This document shows positions 13,101-28,100 of a stretch of 64,000 nucleotides of DNA, in pieces. A program made the translations under genes and the position numbers. This DNA comes from Candidatus Lindowbacteria bacterium RIFCSPLOWO2_12_FULL_62_27 (lineage in GTDB: Bacteria; Lindowbacteria; 2-12-FULL-62-27): the NCBI GenBank assembly GCA_001784175.1, contig MFPR01000002.1, forward strand, positions 46,221 through 110,220, in the 5' to 3' direction. The notes below the pieces were generated by a model. It was not told the DNA's origin. It worked only from the letters and a program-made list of their open reading frames with translations, and made no database searches. Position 1 is the stretch's first letter. Each line of letters begins with the position of its first letter.

Positions 13101-16100
13101 CGGCGGCGTCGATGGCGACGTAGTGGAGGTCGTAGTCGCCGACCTCCGCGAGCCCGTCGATGACGCTGCCGCCGGTGAGGACGCGGGCCATGGTGTCGAC
13201 GCCGGTGTCGGCGACGAAGGTCCCGAGCTTGACGCCGGCCTTGCGGAAGATCAGCTCGACGAAGGTCGAGTCGGTGGTCTGCGTGCCGTAGCCGACGATG
13301 TCGGCGGCCCGGTTATAGTTTTTGACCGCAGCGGCGGAGGCGGTGTCGACGAGGTTGACGCCGACCATCACGATACTGTCGTTGAATCCGGCGCCGGACG
13401 TGAACGAATCATAGACACTCGCGGACTTGCCGTGCGTGATGATGAACGCCTCGACCGTGGGCTTGACGGTGTCGTACCGGACGATCCGGGTGTCCTCGCG
13501 GAAGTTTCCGGCCTTGTCGAAGGCGCCGACGACGATGGCGTAGTCGCCGTCCTGGGACCCGTCGGCGAGCCGGCCGAAGTTGACGGTGCTGCTGTCGGCG
13601 TTGAGGGTGGCGGACGAGAGCACTTCGGCGGCGGTGAAGACGCCGTCGCCGTCGGCGTCGTAGTACCACCGGATCCGCGGCTCCTGGCCGGAAGCGGTCG
13701 ACACGCCGGACACGGCGTCGGCGAGGACCACATTGACGGCCGAGAGGGAACTCACGCGCGCGCCGGTGTCGGGCGTGACTTTGATCGAGACCGAATCCTG
13801 ATCGAACAGGAAATTGCGTCGGATGTCGACCAGGTTGCCGTTCTTGTCGCGCGCGCGGACGCTGATGAAATAGGCGCCGGAGGCGGGCGTCGAATCGACG
13901 AGTTCGACGAACAACTGCGAGCCGGCCCGAACGGTCGTTCGAGTCGCGATGGCCTGGTTGGTGGAGAGATTGAAGAACCCGCTGAAGTCGCTGTTGACCG
14001 TGTCGATCCCGCCCACGTATCCGCTGGCGCTCGTGTCGGCCAGCTCCACGCTGATCGTGTCGAGGAACGTCGAGATCACGGCGCTTTCGGCGATCACCTT
14101 TGCAGTTGCGGGCGGCTCGCTGCCGGGCGTGTCGCCGAGGTGCCACGCGACGGCGAAGGGCTTGGTGGAATCGAGGATGAAGCGGACCGTGTCGGCCAGT
14201 ATGTTTTGCGCGTTGTCGCGGCTGTAGATCGGCACGAGGTACGTGTCGTCCCGCGTCCCGTCGCCGGGCAGGGGCAGGAAGAAGGTGAGGGTGACGGTGG
14301 AGTCGGCGTTGGCGACGGAGGGCGTGCCGCCGATCTGGATATCGCCGCCGTCAATGTTCCCGTTGCCGTTTTTGTCCTCCCATACCTGGATGGTGGTGAT
14401 CCCGCCTGTCGTGGTGGTGAGCCGGGCGTCCATGCCGGACCCGCCGTCGGCCGGCTTGATCGAAACCGCCGCGAGGCCGGTGTCCTGGAGCGCGTTGTGG
14501 ACCGGGCTGGATGAGCCGATGGTCGGCGGGGTCTGGTCGTAGATGAACTCGAGATCGTCCTGGTTTCCGCCGTCGTTGGCGACCTCCTGGTTGCCGGTGG
14601 CGTCGACGCCGACGGCCTGCACGCGGTATTTGCCCTCGCCGCCGCTGGTGAGGACGGTGGCGGCGAAGGTGGCGACGAAGGTGTCGTATCCGAGGCTGCC
14701 GTAATTGACGGTGATGGAATCGGCCTCGGTGAGCGCGGTCCAGGTGTTGGTGGGATTGCGGACGCGGATCTTGACCTTGGCGGCCTCCTTGGTCGGCGTG
14801 ATCCGGCCGAGGACGCGGACGTTGCCGGCCGTCAGATTGATCGGCGCCTGCTGGCCGCTCGTCGCCTCGTAGACGGTCCGCACGTCAGCGTTCGGCGAGA
14901 CGCTGTCGACCTTGAAGAAGACGATCTGGTCCTCGGCCCGCAGCTCCACGCTGTTGGCCGGGGTGCTGTCGGTCTGCCTGGCCACGGCGATGGTGTCGAA
15001 GCGGGTGAAGAGTTTGGACCCGGTGGCGATGGACCCGCTGGAGGCGTTGGTGTCGATGGTGAGGGTGTCGTAGTCGACCGCTCCGTTGACCAGCCCGCCG
15101 ATGACGACGCGGAAGGAGGTGTCGATCGTGTTGGTATGGCGGAGGATGATGAGCGCCTTGGACGCGCGGGGCAAGCCCGTTTCGCCGCCGAGCGCCGTTA
15201 TCGCCAGGCCGGTTTCGCTGACGCCGACGAGAGACACGCCGGAGAGGCCGGTCAGTTTGCTGATGTTGCCGACGGAATCGGCGGCCTGGGCGTAGACGAT
15301 GTTGTTGCCTTCGCTGAGGGCGACGGTGGTGAAGGTGAAGAGCCCGGTGACGTCGTCGGCCTTGGCGGTGGTCGTGAGGAGCGTGCCGTTGACGTTGAGC
15401 TGGATGGTGTTTGAGACTTCGGCGACGCCGGTGACGGTCGAGACGAGCGCGGTCTTGAGCGCGGTATCGTCGGCGGTCGTCATCTTGGGCGCCGGCGGCC
15501 GGGTCTGGTCCACGGTGACTCTGGCGTCGGCCGTGACGACATCATTGAGGAGCGGGTCCATCGCCGAGAGTCTGATCTTGTAGGTCCCGTCGGACACCAC
15601 AGTGTCGCCGTCGCGGGTTCCGGACCAGGTGAAGGAGTAGGTGCCGGTCGCGCTGGGCTTGTTGATCTGCGTGTCCTGCCGGATGGTGCGGACGGTGCTG
15701 TCGGTCGAATCGAGGACCTGGAGGGTGAGGAGGGCGTCCTTGGTGATCTCGAAGGAGATGATGGTTTCGTCCCTGTTGAAATCGCCGTTGGGGCTGATCT
15801 GTGCGTTGGTGAGCGCGAAGTTTTTGATCTGGAGCGTGGCGCTCTGGGCTTTGAGTTCGCCGGTCTTCAGAGAGAGGTTCCCGGACAGGTCCTGCACGGT
15901 GACTTTGACGTCGTAAATCCCGTCCGGGATGCCGCTCGGGCCGGCGGTTGAGATGTAATTGCCGGTGCCGTTGAAGACGGGCTGGAACGAGAGGTCGGAC
16001 TGTTTGGCCCCGTCCTTCTTGAACAATTCCACCCGCATGTTGCCACCGGGCCGTGTGCGGAGTTCGAAATCGGTGTTGATCACCCGTCCGCTGGCGCTGA

Positions 16101-19100
16101 GCCGGAGGACGCCGGTGACGCCGGTGATGGTGGCGAATTCGGTATTGACGTCCGCCACCGTATTGACCTGACTGCCCTCTTTGATCGTGACGACCTCGGA
16201 CTGGATCGTCTGGCCTTTGGCATTTGTCCCGAGGACCTGGAGATCAACGCTGGCGTTGATCAGTTGCGTGGTCACGACGATCTGGAGTTTGGTCGGCGTG
16301 GTCGGGTTGACGGGTCCGGCGGTGGGCGTGAGGGCAAACCCGGACGACACGCCGTCGTAGAAGACATTGAAGCGTTCGAGGAGTTCCGCGGATTCGACAT
16401 TCGACACGCTGATGCTGATGGTGGCGACGTCGTTCAGGTTGTCGCCGTTGGGCGAGAAGGGGCTGGGCGCGATTCCTGTGATGTTGACGATCGGCAGGAG
16501 GGTGTCGAGCCGGACCTGGCCGAGTTTCTGGGTGGCGACGTTTGCGGCGGCGTCTCGCACCGAACACCAGACGTCGTAGGTATTGTCGGCGACGCCGCCG
16601 CCCCACGAGAATTTGGCCTGCCCGCCGGTGCGGAACTGGTTGAGGACGACCGTATCGATGGCGTTTTTATCATCGAGGGACCCTGCGGCGGTGATCACGA
16701 CCGTGCAGAAGGCGTCCTCGGAGAGCGTGAAGATGAAGTCGACCGTATCGTTGACGCCGTCGCCGTTGGGCGAGAAGGGGCTGGGCGCGACGGAGACGTT
16801 CGAGATGTTGGGCGCGAGCACATCGGCCGCCGCGGTGTCGTATTTGACGAAAGTGCTGTCTGTCGGGTCCTCGGCATTGTTGCCGGCGTCGATCCCCTTG
16901 GACACGATGAGAACCGTGGTGACGGACTGGACGCTGAATTTGTTCCACTGGATGAAGTAGGTCCAGTTGGTGGTCCCGACGGCGGTGTCGTAGACGAAGG
17001 TGTCGCCGTAGGGCGCGGTGGTGTCGAATCCGACGAGGACGGTCTTGACCGACGAGGTGGTGTCGAAGGCCGATCCGGAGATGGTGACGTCGGTGTTGAA
17101 GATCTTGTTGTTGGGCGGATAGGCCATCGTGGTGACGGGTCCGCGCTTGTCGAAATTGAACCGCCGTTCCGTCGTCGAGATCAGGCCGGTCAGGTCGCGC
17201 GCCGTGACCACGATCCGGTAGTTGCCCTCCTCGGTCACCGCGTCCAGGCTGTCGGACAGCGTCAGTTTCATGACGCTGTCGCCGATGGTCGTCCGCGCGC
17301 CGTCGATCTTGGACGTGCCCTTGTACAGTTCGAGCGTGCTGATGGAGAGGTTGACGCCGGAACTGTCGCGGACGACGACGCCAAGGGTGACGATGCTGTC
17401 GGTGAAGGACTCGTTGTCGTCGATCGTGTCGCCCTGGTCGGCGCGGAACCAGAGGGCGACCCGGGGTTTAAGCGTGTCGAGGAAGAAGGTCCGCGTGTCG
17501 TAGGCGACGTTGCCGGCCTTGTCGGTGGCCGTGACCACAAACCGGTAGGACCGGTCGTAGGCCCCGGTCGTGTCGAACGCGGCGGCCAGGGTGAAGGTCA
17601 GTGTATTGGTGGCGGCGTCGAAGCTGGATGATCCGCCGATGTTGGTGCCGGCGGAATCCGTGAGCAGGACGGAACTCAGGGTTCCGTCGACCCCCGCGAC
17701 CTTGTCCGTGCCGAGGGACAGGGCGTCGTCGCCGAGTGTGACGGTGATCTTTGTGAGCGCGCCCGTGAAGGTGTCCTTACCGGCCGGCACCGACGTCAGG
17801 ATCTGGGGCTGGGTGCGGTCGTAAATGATCATCGTGCCGGTCTTCTTCGTGAGGTCCTCCAGGTTGCCCGCGGTGTCCTGGGCCTGGCTCTTGATGGTGT
17901 ACGCGCCGTCGCCGCCGTCCGAGAAGACGGATGCGCTGACGTTGAAGAAGAAGGTGTCCGGATCGAGCGAGGCGTCGATGTGTCCCTGGCCGCTCGTGAG
18001 GACACTCTTCTTCTGGATGAGCCCGTTGGGCAGGGTGACCTCGACGAAGACGTCTTTGGCGTCGCTGCCGAAGACGCGGCCGTCGACGCGGATGACCGTC
18101 GTGTCAAACGGCGTAAGCCCCCCCGCCGGGTCCTTGATCGAGTCGATGACCGAAATCGGCGAGATGCTGTCCAGCACGACCTCGGCGACTTCCTTGTCCG
18201 CGTACACGTCGACGGCGATGGAACTGTCGCCGGCGAAGACCTGGAGGGTGTCGATCACGTCGAAGAGCTGGCCGGTCACAGGCTGATAGAGCCGCGCGAT
18301 TTCCGCGCCCTGGATGAGCGTAATCGTGTCCGACACCGCCGTCCCGCTGCTCTTGCCGCGCACGACCAGCGTGGTGGTCGTGTCGATGCTGCTGCGCGTG
18401 ATGATCACGAACTTGGACGGCCGCGGCGAGGTGTCGGGGAACGCGGGCGTAACGGTGGCGGCGGTTTCGGTCGTGAAGGTCACGCGTGCGCCGGTGGTGC
18501 GGCTGATGTTTCCGCCGGCGTCTTTGGCGGACACGGTGATGAGGTTCGGGCCCTCGTTCAGGGTGAGTTTGTGCGTGTACCGGCTGGTGGCCGGGTCGAC
18601 GACCACCGACACTTTTTCCGCGACGGCGTTATTGGAAACCGTCACGGTGAGGCCCGGCTCGCCCTGTCCCGAAATTTCCTGCTGCGAGACATTGACCACA
18701 ATGTCGCCGTTGTCGACGGTGGGCCGGGTTGGGGCGGTCAGATCGATGGTGATCCGGACGCTGGCCCTTGCCGATTCACCCGTCTTGGGATCGAACGCCG
18801 TGACCACGGCCTCGTAAGGGCCGTCGACCTGCACGACACCGGAATCGTTCTTGCCGTCCCACACCGCCGTCTGGCCGCCCTTGAGAAGCGCCTTGGCCGA
18901 ATGGATCACGCGGACGGGTGTTGTGTCGGAGAGGTCCTTGTAGACTTTGACCGAAACATCCGCGTTGTCCGACAGCTCATAGGTCATGACGCTCTCATCC
19001 GTGACGAAGTCGAGGTTCGGCGAAATGACGTCGGGCACGGCTTTGACGTTCTTGATCGACAGCGGCGTATTGTCCACGCGAACGCTGCCGGTATGAAGCG

Positions 19101-22100
19101 CTTGATTGCCGGAAACGTCCGCGACCCGGATGGTGAAGGTCCAGTCGCCGTCCGGTGAAACGACGGCGCCGACCTTGGGCGGCTGGAAGGACCCGAAATT
19201 GCCGCCGTACGTTCCCGGGCCGATGAATACCGGCGACATGTCCGGAAGAACGGTGACGGTGCCGTCGGGCGACCGCATTTCGATGTTGGCCGATCCGGTG
19301 GCGGTGGTGATCATGAGGGACCCGCCGGTCCCCGCGTCGATTCCGTCGACCTGCACGTTGAGGACCTCAAAAAATTCGGCGTTGATCAGCTTGCTGGCGC
19401 CGATGGGGTCATCTTCAGGCAAGCGGACCGAGGAGGTGACGATATTTCCGACGGCGTCGCGGCCGATCACGATGACATCCACCGTCGTGGTGGTCTTGGA
19501 GGTTTTGACGACCCGCAATTTGGACGGTTTTCCGAGCGATTCCCGCGGATGCACCGGCCCGAAATCGAATTTGTTGAATCCCACCACCCCGATCACCACC
19601 ACGTCGCCGAAGATGCTGGAACTGGCTGATCCGTTGAACCGGGTACGGTCGCTGACGATGCTGGACGTGTACGTCAGCGCGGCCACCTGGAAGGCCTGTT
19701 CAACGCCGGACACGTCGAAATTGATGGTGGTGATGTCATTGACGTTGTCGTTGTTGGGCGAGAACGGGGACACGCCGAGAATGACGTTGAATATTTTCGG
19801 CACCGTCACGTCCAATCGTATCGACCCGAACGCCTCACCCGCATTTCCTTTCGCGTCGAAGGCGCGGATGTTGAACACGTAATTGCCCTCCGGCAGAATC
19901 GTTCCGGTGTCGTTTTTGCCGTCCCACGTAATGTTGTTGACGCCGGCCGTCAGATTCTTGAAAAGGAGGGTGTCGCCGACCCGCGAAACCGTCGTGTCGT
20001 CCGGCCCGAAGAAGGTGATGAGGATGGTGTCGCAGATTTCGGAGAGGCCGAAGGTGATGCCGGCGACGTCGTTCTGGCCATCGTTATTGGGCGAGAACGG
20101 GTTGGGCGTAACCGAGACGTTGAAGACATTGGGCCCGACGATGTCGGTCGCGTCGGTGTCGTAAAAGAGGATGATGCTGTCGCCGATGATGGTGTTGCCG
20201 GAAGCGTCGATCCCCTGGATTTCGACGATGATGAACGTGTCGGGACTGCCGGCCGGGAGGAGGTCGGTCGGGTTCAATCCGAATGTCCAGGAGATCGTGC
20301 CGCCGGTGAGCGCGAAGGCGGTCGCGTCCGTATCGTTGAATTGTCTGAGTCGTCCTTCGACCCGGCGGATGAAGCCGGCGTCGGACGCGGAGCCGGTGAT
20401 CACCGCCGGCCCGTTGATGACCGCGCCATCGGCGACCGGATACAGAATCGTGATCTTCGGGGGCGTGCGGTCATACTGGAATGTCCGGAAATACGTCTGC
20501 GCGTCCTGGCCGGCCTTGTCGTAAGCGATGACCTTGACGCGGTATTCGCCTTCATCCGTGCTCTCATCCAGGGCGTTGGTCGGGAAGAATGTGTAGGTGT
20601 CGCCCGAAATCACCTGTGTGCCGCTCACGACGGTATAGGTGGGGGTCGACAATCCCGCGATGCGTTTCTCGAGATTGATCTGGCTGCGCGCCGGATCCAC
20701 GCCCGCGAAACTGTCGGCCAGGACCACGGACACGGAAATGACGGTGGTGCCTGTGGACGCGCCGGTGGCCGTGATGGTTTCAGAGGGAATCCCGTTCAGA
20801 TAGAAGAGTGTGGCCAGGGGCGGCGCGGCGTCGTGGAAGAAGGAGAAGGTGTCGAAGGCGATGTTGCCGGACTTGTCCTGAACGCTCGCCGATATCATGT
20901 AGGTGCCGTCGGCGGTGCCGTCGAGCGGCAGCGGTGTCGAAAAATCGAAAGAGAGGATAAAGACGGAGGTGTCGGTCTTGGAGGTGCGCATCTTGTACGT
21001 GCCGGTCTTGTTCACGGTGGCCGGCGACACAACGATTTTGACGCTCGATGCCGCCTCGTCCACGCTCGAGGCTATTTCCCGCGTGTGGACTTGGATGGTG
21101 GCCAGGCCGGCGATTCCGGCGATGCCGGTTTCGTCATGGCCGTCCACAAGGGCGCCCGAGAAGGGCGACCGGGAGGTGATGAGCGGCGGCGTGATGTCGT
21201 ACATGAAGGACTTGGCGTTGGCCAACTGGGGTTCCTCGAAGAGCCCGTTGATGTTTCTCGCCCGCGACCGCACCGTGTAGGGGCCTTCGCCGCCGAGGTC
21301 CAGATGGAATTTGGACAGCGTGAACACCCAGGTATCGGGATCGGGCACGGTGGAGAGGGTGTCGACCCTGACCCAGCCGGTGACGGCGCCGTTGGGATAG
21401 GTGATCTGGATTTCGACACTGGCAAGGTTGGCGCCGGAGGATGCGCCGCGCACCGTCAGGGGTCCCGTGTTGTAGAAGAGATCGGCGTCGGTCCCAAATA
21501 CGACGTCGTCCACCCGGGTGGTGGGCGGGGCCTCCGGCGCGACGATGCGGGCCTCGACCACGGCTTCCGCGGCCGCGACGTTGGCGGCGGCGTCCGACGC
21601 CGTGATCACGATCTTGTACTCGCCGTCGGCAATCGCCGCCAGTTCCACCGACGAGCCAATCACCTTGCCCGATCCGAACTGCACGACGTATTCGCTGTCC
21701 ACGGTGAACTCCAGGTACTTGCCGCCCTTGCCGCCGAACGCCGGGTCGTCCACCACCCGGGTCAGGTCCGAATCGATGAGATGCAGGTTCGTCGAGACGG
21801 TCACGTTGACGCCCGACATGGTCTGGGCCTCGATGGTGCCCTGTTTCACGCCGCTTGTCCGGAACCGCACAAACACGTGGTCCAGAATGCCGTCGTTGTC
21901 GGGTGAAAACGGCGTCGGCCCCACCGACAGGATGGTGATCACCGGCGGCGTAATGTCCTTGCGGGCCGCCGTCATGGCCACGCTCTGGTTCCGGCCCGCA
22001 TCGATCGCCGTCAGCTCAAACCGGTAGTCGCCCTCGGGCACGAACAGTCCCTGATAGTCCCGGCCGTCCCACGAGAGGGCATTTTGGCCGGCGGGCTGGG

Positions 22101-25100
22101 CCACGCCGCCGGACGATGGAACGGTGTCGACAAACGCGCCGGCGCCGGTCTTGATCAGGATGACGGCCGTGTCGATGTTTTCCGTAAAGATGTAGCTGAA
22201 CGTCACGCCGGAATCCTTGAAGGGACTGGGGTTGGCCACAAAACTCGATATGAGGGGCGGTGTGATGTCGGTCAGGCGCGTGTCGTAGCGGATCGTGAGG
22301 GTATCGGACAGCGGGCCGGTATTGCCGGCGACGTCGACCGCGTAGGCCTGGATCTTCCAGTAGCCGAGGGTATCCCCGAAGAGATTGAAGTGGAGGGTGG
22401 CGATCCAGGGCGCGACGGCGGCGGCCAGGGTGTCGATCCCGTCCGCGAGGGCCGTGGAGTCGTCCGACCTCGGCGCGAAGACGCGCACGTAGACTTTCGA
22501 TACGGCCGAGTTCGTGTCGGAGGCCGTGCCGCTGACCGCGATGGGTCCTGTGTTGAACGCGGCATTTTGCGCGGGCGACAAAATGATCGCCGACGGCAGA
22601 TCCCGGTCGAACACGAAGGTGGCGGTGTCGGCGGTGAAGTTCCCGGCGGCGTCGATGGCCGTGACGGCGAGGGTGTACAGTCCGGCCTCGGCGGCGGCGT
22701 CCAGGGCCGACGCAATCGTCAGCCGGCGGGCCATCGTGTCGGGGCCGGTGTCAAACTCGAACGATCCGATCTGCTGGTTGAGGGCGTTGTAGAGGTAAAC
22801 CCGGGTCGTGTCGTTGTATCCGGCCACGTCCGAAACCTTGCCGTTGGGGCTGGAGGTGGTGTCCAGGAGGTCGACGCCGACCACGATCACGCTGTCGTTG
22901 AAGGCCGTGCCGCTTTTGGCCGTGAAGGTTTCCATGACGCTGACGGACACGCCATGGACAGCGAAGAAGTTCTGGATCGATGGCTTGACCGTATCGTACC
23001 GGATGATCCGCGTGTCCGTGACGCCCGCGACGTTGCCGCCCTTGTCGTAGACGACCATGTAAATCGCGTAGTCGCCGTCCTGGATCCCGTTGGTCGCCCG
23101 AACCAGATTCACCCCTCGGGTGTCGGTCACGCCCGGCAGGCCACTCGAAGCGAGGGTGACGATGTTGACCTGCTCGCCGAACACGCCGTCGCCGTTTTCG
23201 TCCCAGATCCACCTTAGCTCCGGCGCCGTGTCCGTCCCCGTCACCGTATCGCCGAACGTCACGACCAGGTTGTCCAGCCGGTTGGTCCGGGCGCCCGACT
23301 CGAGGCTGATCGAATAGAAGGGCGGCTCGCCGTCGTATTTGAATGTCCGCTTCGACGCGCTCTGATTGCCGGCCATGTCGAACGCATTGACCTGGACTTC
23401 CAGAATTCCGTTGGCCGGCGTCGAATCGGACAGCCAGAAGATCAGGAGCGAGTCGCCGGCGCGGCTCACGACCCCCGGGACGTTCTGGTTCGCCGTCAGG
23501 TTCCAGACGTTGATGCCGCTGGCGGCCAGACTGAGTCCGCCATTGAATTTGAAGCCCATGTCGGTGGCGGTCTGACTCGAAGAATCTGTGAGATGCACGG
23601 CGATCGAATCGATGGAATCCTTGCCGCCGAAGATCCGGCCCTCCGCCATCGTCTCCCCGCCGCCCCGGTTGTTCAAATAGAAGATGCTCCCCAGGACCGT
23701 TGGCCCCACGCTGTCGAGGACAAAGGAATCGGACAGGGTCGAGGTATTGCCGACGTTGTCCACCGCCGTCACATAAATGCCATAGACGCCGTCTTTTTTA
23801 CCGTCGGGCGCCACGTCGAAAATGAGGTCCAACGTCAGTTCGTTCACATTGTTTTGGCTCTTCGTCACCACCGCGTCCGCTCCCACCGGCTCCACCAGCC
23901 GGGCGCCGCCGAGGGTCGAGTTCAGATTCAAGCCCGCCATGCCGACGTCCGAGAGCTTCACCCGGACGAGGCCAATACCCGTCTTGACGGTCGTGTCAAG
24001 ACTCGTAAGGACCTTGGCGACCCCCGCCGAGTCGACCACGGTGATGGCGGCCGACGTGTCAAACGCCGGGCCGAGCCGGTCGACCACAAAGGTCGCCGCC
24101 ACCGAAGTGTCCTGATTGCCGACGTTGTCGACCGCGACGGCCGTGACGGTGTAGAGGCCGTCGCCGCCGGCCAGGAGGGTCGAGTTGGGGACCCGGACAA
24201 TCCACGTGTCTGAGGCCGTGCTCGAGGTGGTGTCGATCGACCTGCCCGGGAAATCCGGCGTTTTGACGAGCTGGGCGGATCCGTCCGGCAGACGCACGGT
24301 GACGTCCACCCGTGTGAGCATCCCGTTGAGGCCGGCCGGCGTGCTCCGGCCGATCACCAGGACCGCCTCCGTCGGATCGATGGCGCTCTTGCCGTCCAGC
24401 GGACTGACCTGACTGCTGAACTCCTCGCGGATGGTGGTGATCGAGGGTTTCGGCGCGGTGATGTCGCGGGTGAAGATCACGATCTGGTCGTCGGCCCTAA
24501 TTTCGATGGTGTTCGGCGGATTGGAGTCGGCGGAAGCTCCCGACACGGCGATGGTGTCGAACCGGATGAAGGACTGGCTGCCTTTGAACATCTGGCCGGC
24601 CACGGCGCCGGAGTCGATCTGGATGGTGTCGTAAATGACCGCGCCCAGCGTGTTGGCGCCGCCAATCACCACCGTCGTCGCGCGAGTGTCGACGTCCACC
24701 CGCAGAATAATGGCGGCCGGGCTGGGCCTCGGCAAGGCGGTTTCTCCCCCGATGGACACCCCGGCCGGACCCACGCCGACCAGCGTCACGCTGGCCTGGC
24801 CGGACAGGCGGCTCACGTTGGATACGGAATCAATGGCTTCGGTGTAAATGAGGTTGCGACCCTCCACGATCGGCACGTTTGCGAACGTGAAGAGGCCGGT
24901 CAAAGGCGCGGCGGTCTGGGGCGTGCCCGTCCCCGCGCCGTTCACCACCAGCCGCACCGCCGCCTCCGGCTCCGCCACGCCGGTGACGGTGACGGCGGAG
25001 GCGGTGACGAACGCGTCCGGCGAGGCGATCTGCGGCGGCGCCGGACGCGTAAGGTCCAATTTGACCGTGCCGCTCACGCTGACGCCGTCTCCCGTCAGGG

Positions 25101-28100
25101 GATCGACCGCGATGATCTTGAAGGCGTACGTCTTGTCCGGCATCGTGTCCCCGGCGGTCCGCAGGCCGTCCCAGGACTCGACGTAGGTCCCGGCGGGCCG
25201 CGGCTCGCTGTCGGACACGACCACGCGGACCACCGAATCGGCGTCCAGAATCTGGACCGCCACTCTGGCCCGGTCGTTCGTGGTGAACTGGAAAAAGACC
25301 TTGTCCTGCACAAAATCGCCGTTCGGGCTGAACGTCGGATTGATCACCTGCAGGCCGGTCACGGCCAGCGACACGCTCTTGGCGGTCACCTGCCCTGTTT
25401 TGATCTCGATGTTCCCGCTTCGGTCCGTCGCCGTGATTTTGTAGGTGTAACTGTTGTCCGGTATTTTCACGGCCGCGCCGTTTTCGATGAGGAAGTTCAC
25501 ATCGTAGCTGCCGTCGCCGACGAAATTCGAAGTGAGTTTGAGGGCCCGGAAGACCGTGCCGTCCGGATTGAGTATGAGGGCGGATGCGTTGCCGCTGAAG
25601 AAGATGAGGCTGAAGGCGGCGCCATCGTCCTCGTTTTGGGCGCCGTCGATGAGGACCCCGTTGATGCTGTCGAAGAAATCAGGGTCGCCGTTCAGGTCCT
25701 TGAAACTGGCAATCCCGGTTTTGATGCCGAGTGAATTGGAAGTCTTGGCGGTCACGCCATACGAGCCGCTCACCCGCATCGTCACGGTCTTCGAAAAATT
25801 GCCCACCACGGCCACATGAACCCCGGAGGGAAACGTGATGGGCCCCGACGTGAAGGTGGCGAAAGGCGGGTTGCCGGACGGCACGGACAGTTTGAGCGCG
25901 CCGATCGTGCCGGACGGTCCGCTGCCGGCGATGGAGAAGCGGACCTGGCTGAAATCGTTCACGCCGTCGAGGTCCGGCGAGAACGGATTGGGCGCCACCG
26001 ACAGGACGTCGATGGTCGGTTTCACTGCGTCCCGGATGACCTTCCCAACCCGCTCGACCACGACGTTCCCGGAATCGTCCCGGGCGGTGATCCAGATCTC
26101 GTAGGTGGCGTCCAGCAGATTCCCGCCGGCCCAGAAGACCCGGTTGATGCCGGTCTGGACGGCGACGTTCGGGGGCGCGAGGGTGTCGACGGCGGCGGCG
26201 GGTCCGGCGGAATTTTCGGGCGTGATGAAGAAGGTGCAGTTGGCGTTTTCGGAAATCACGAACGTGACCTGCGTCGAATCGTTTTTCCCGTCGCCGTTCG
26301 GCGTGAAGGGGTTGGGCGAAATGACGACGTTGGAGATGTCGGGCGGCGTGACGTCGGCCTGGGCCGGTTTGTAGTAGACGGTCAGGGTGTCCGACTCGAC
26401 TTCGACGTTCCCCGCCTTGTCCCGGCCTCTCGTCACCAGCCGGACCGGCGAATCCGGACCGACCGACAGGGTGGAGAGGTTGAGGAAATAGGCCCATTCG
26501 AAAGCGCTGGGGGTGAGGAGCGCCGGCGTTCCGGTGTCGTACCGGACGCCCGTCCCGGTGTCGACGCCGATGTGGACCGAATCGATGCCGCTGAAGGCTT
26601 CCGAGTAAGTTCCCGCGATGGAGACGTTGGTGTTGAAGATTTTGCCGGTGATTTCGGGGAACTTGATTTTCGTCACCGGACCGACGCGGTCAAACGTGAA
26701 GTTGCGGACAAAGGTCCCGGCATTGCCGGCGTTGTCCCTCCTCGTGATCAAGAGTTGATAGAACCCCTCCTCCTCGACGGTGTCCAGGGCGTTGGAAAGC
26801 CGGAGGATGAGGCTGTCGCCGGAAACGGTCTGCGTGCCGAACACGGACACGCCGTTCTTGAAGAGGTTGACGCTGGAAGCCGCGACGTTCACGCCGTTGA
26901 AACTGTCCGTGATCTGCACCACAAAGCTGTCGACGTTGAGGCTCACCGGCTCGTTTTCCGTGATGTCGTCCGTTGCGCCGTTCCGCAGAATCGCCACGAC
27001 GGCCGGGGGCGTCACGTCATAGAAAAATACCAGGGTGTCCTCCAGAATGTTTCCGGCCTGATCGACCGTCCGGACGGCAAACCGGTAGAGGCCGTCGGCC
27101 GCCCCGGTCGCGACCAGCGGGCTGGCGAGGGTGAACGTGAGCGTGTTTTTGGGGGGATCAAACGTGGTGGCGCCGCCGATGAGCGCGCCGGCCGAATCGT
27201 ACAGCCGAATGGAGCTGGCGGCGCTGTCGACTCCGGCCACGTCGCCGGCGCTGAGGCCGACCACGGTGTCGGTGATGACCACCGTGATGTTGCTGAGCTG
27301 CGAAATGTGCGTGTCGTTGCGGACCGGCACGGACGACAGGATGGACGGCGCGGACTGGTCGTAAATGAGGCTCAGATCGTCGGCCGACGTGGCGTCCGGT
27401 TCCGCCTCCAGGTTCCCCGCGCCGTCGATCGCCCGGGCCTGCAGGAAGTATCCGCCGTCGCCGGCGGCGGTGAAGATCGACGCCGGGATGCTCGCGCCCC
27501 AGGTGTCAAACCCCGCCGTGGTCGTCATCGTGTCCGTCGCGTTTATCCAGCCGGTGAAGGTGCCGTTGGGCTGGCGCACCCGCACCTGCACGTTCACCAT
27601 CTTCGGTCCGAAACTCCGGCCGGTCACCCGCACGGGGCCTTCGTTGATCGGCGTCGTTTTCTGGCTCGCATTGAATTCCTTCGCCACCTGGACGTCCGCG
27701 GCCGGCGGCGTCGAGTCAAGGGTGAAGAGAACGATTTGGTCCTCCGCCCGCACGTCCACGCTGGTCGGGGGATTGGAGTCGCCGGCGCCCGAAACCGCCA
27801 GCGTGTCGAACCTCGAAAATCGCTTCGTTCCCGTGAGGACTTCGCCCGTCACGGCGTTGGAGTCGATGAGAATCGTGTCATACACGACGTCGCCCGTGTC
27901 GGACAGCCCGCCCACCACGACCAGGCACGCCCGCGTGTCCATGTCCACATTCAAAACGATCGCCGCCTTCGCCGCCCTCGGCAGATTCGTGTCACCCGTC
28001 AGCGTGATCCCCGACGGCCCCACGCCCTTCAGCGACTTGCCCGTCTGACCGGAAAGAACGCTCCGGTTGAACACGGTATCGGTCGCCTGGGTATAGAGGA

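Noticed and set aside
19813..21957. Frameshift or assembly error at the short unit 9
   Set aside because: The register is the same before, inside and after the unit, and modules are lost whole at linkers. A deletion in the gene's history is the simpler reading, though raw reads would decide.
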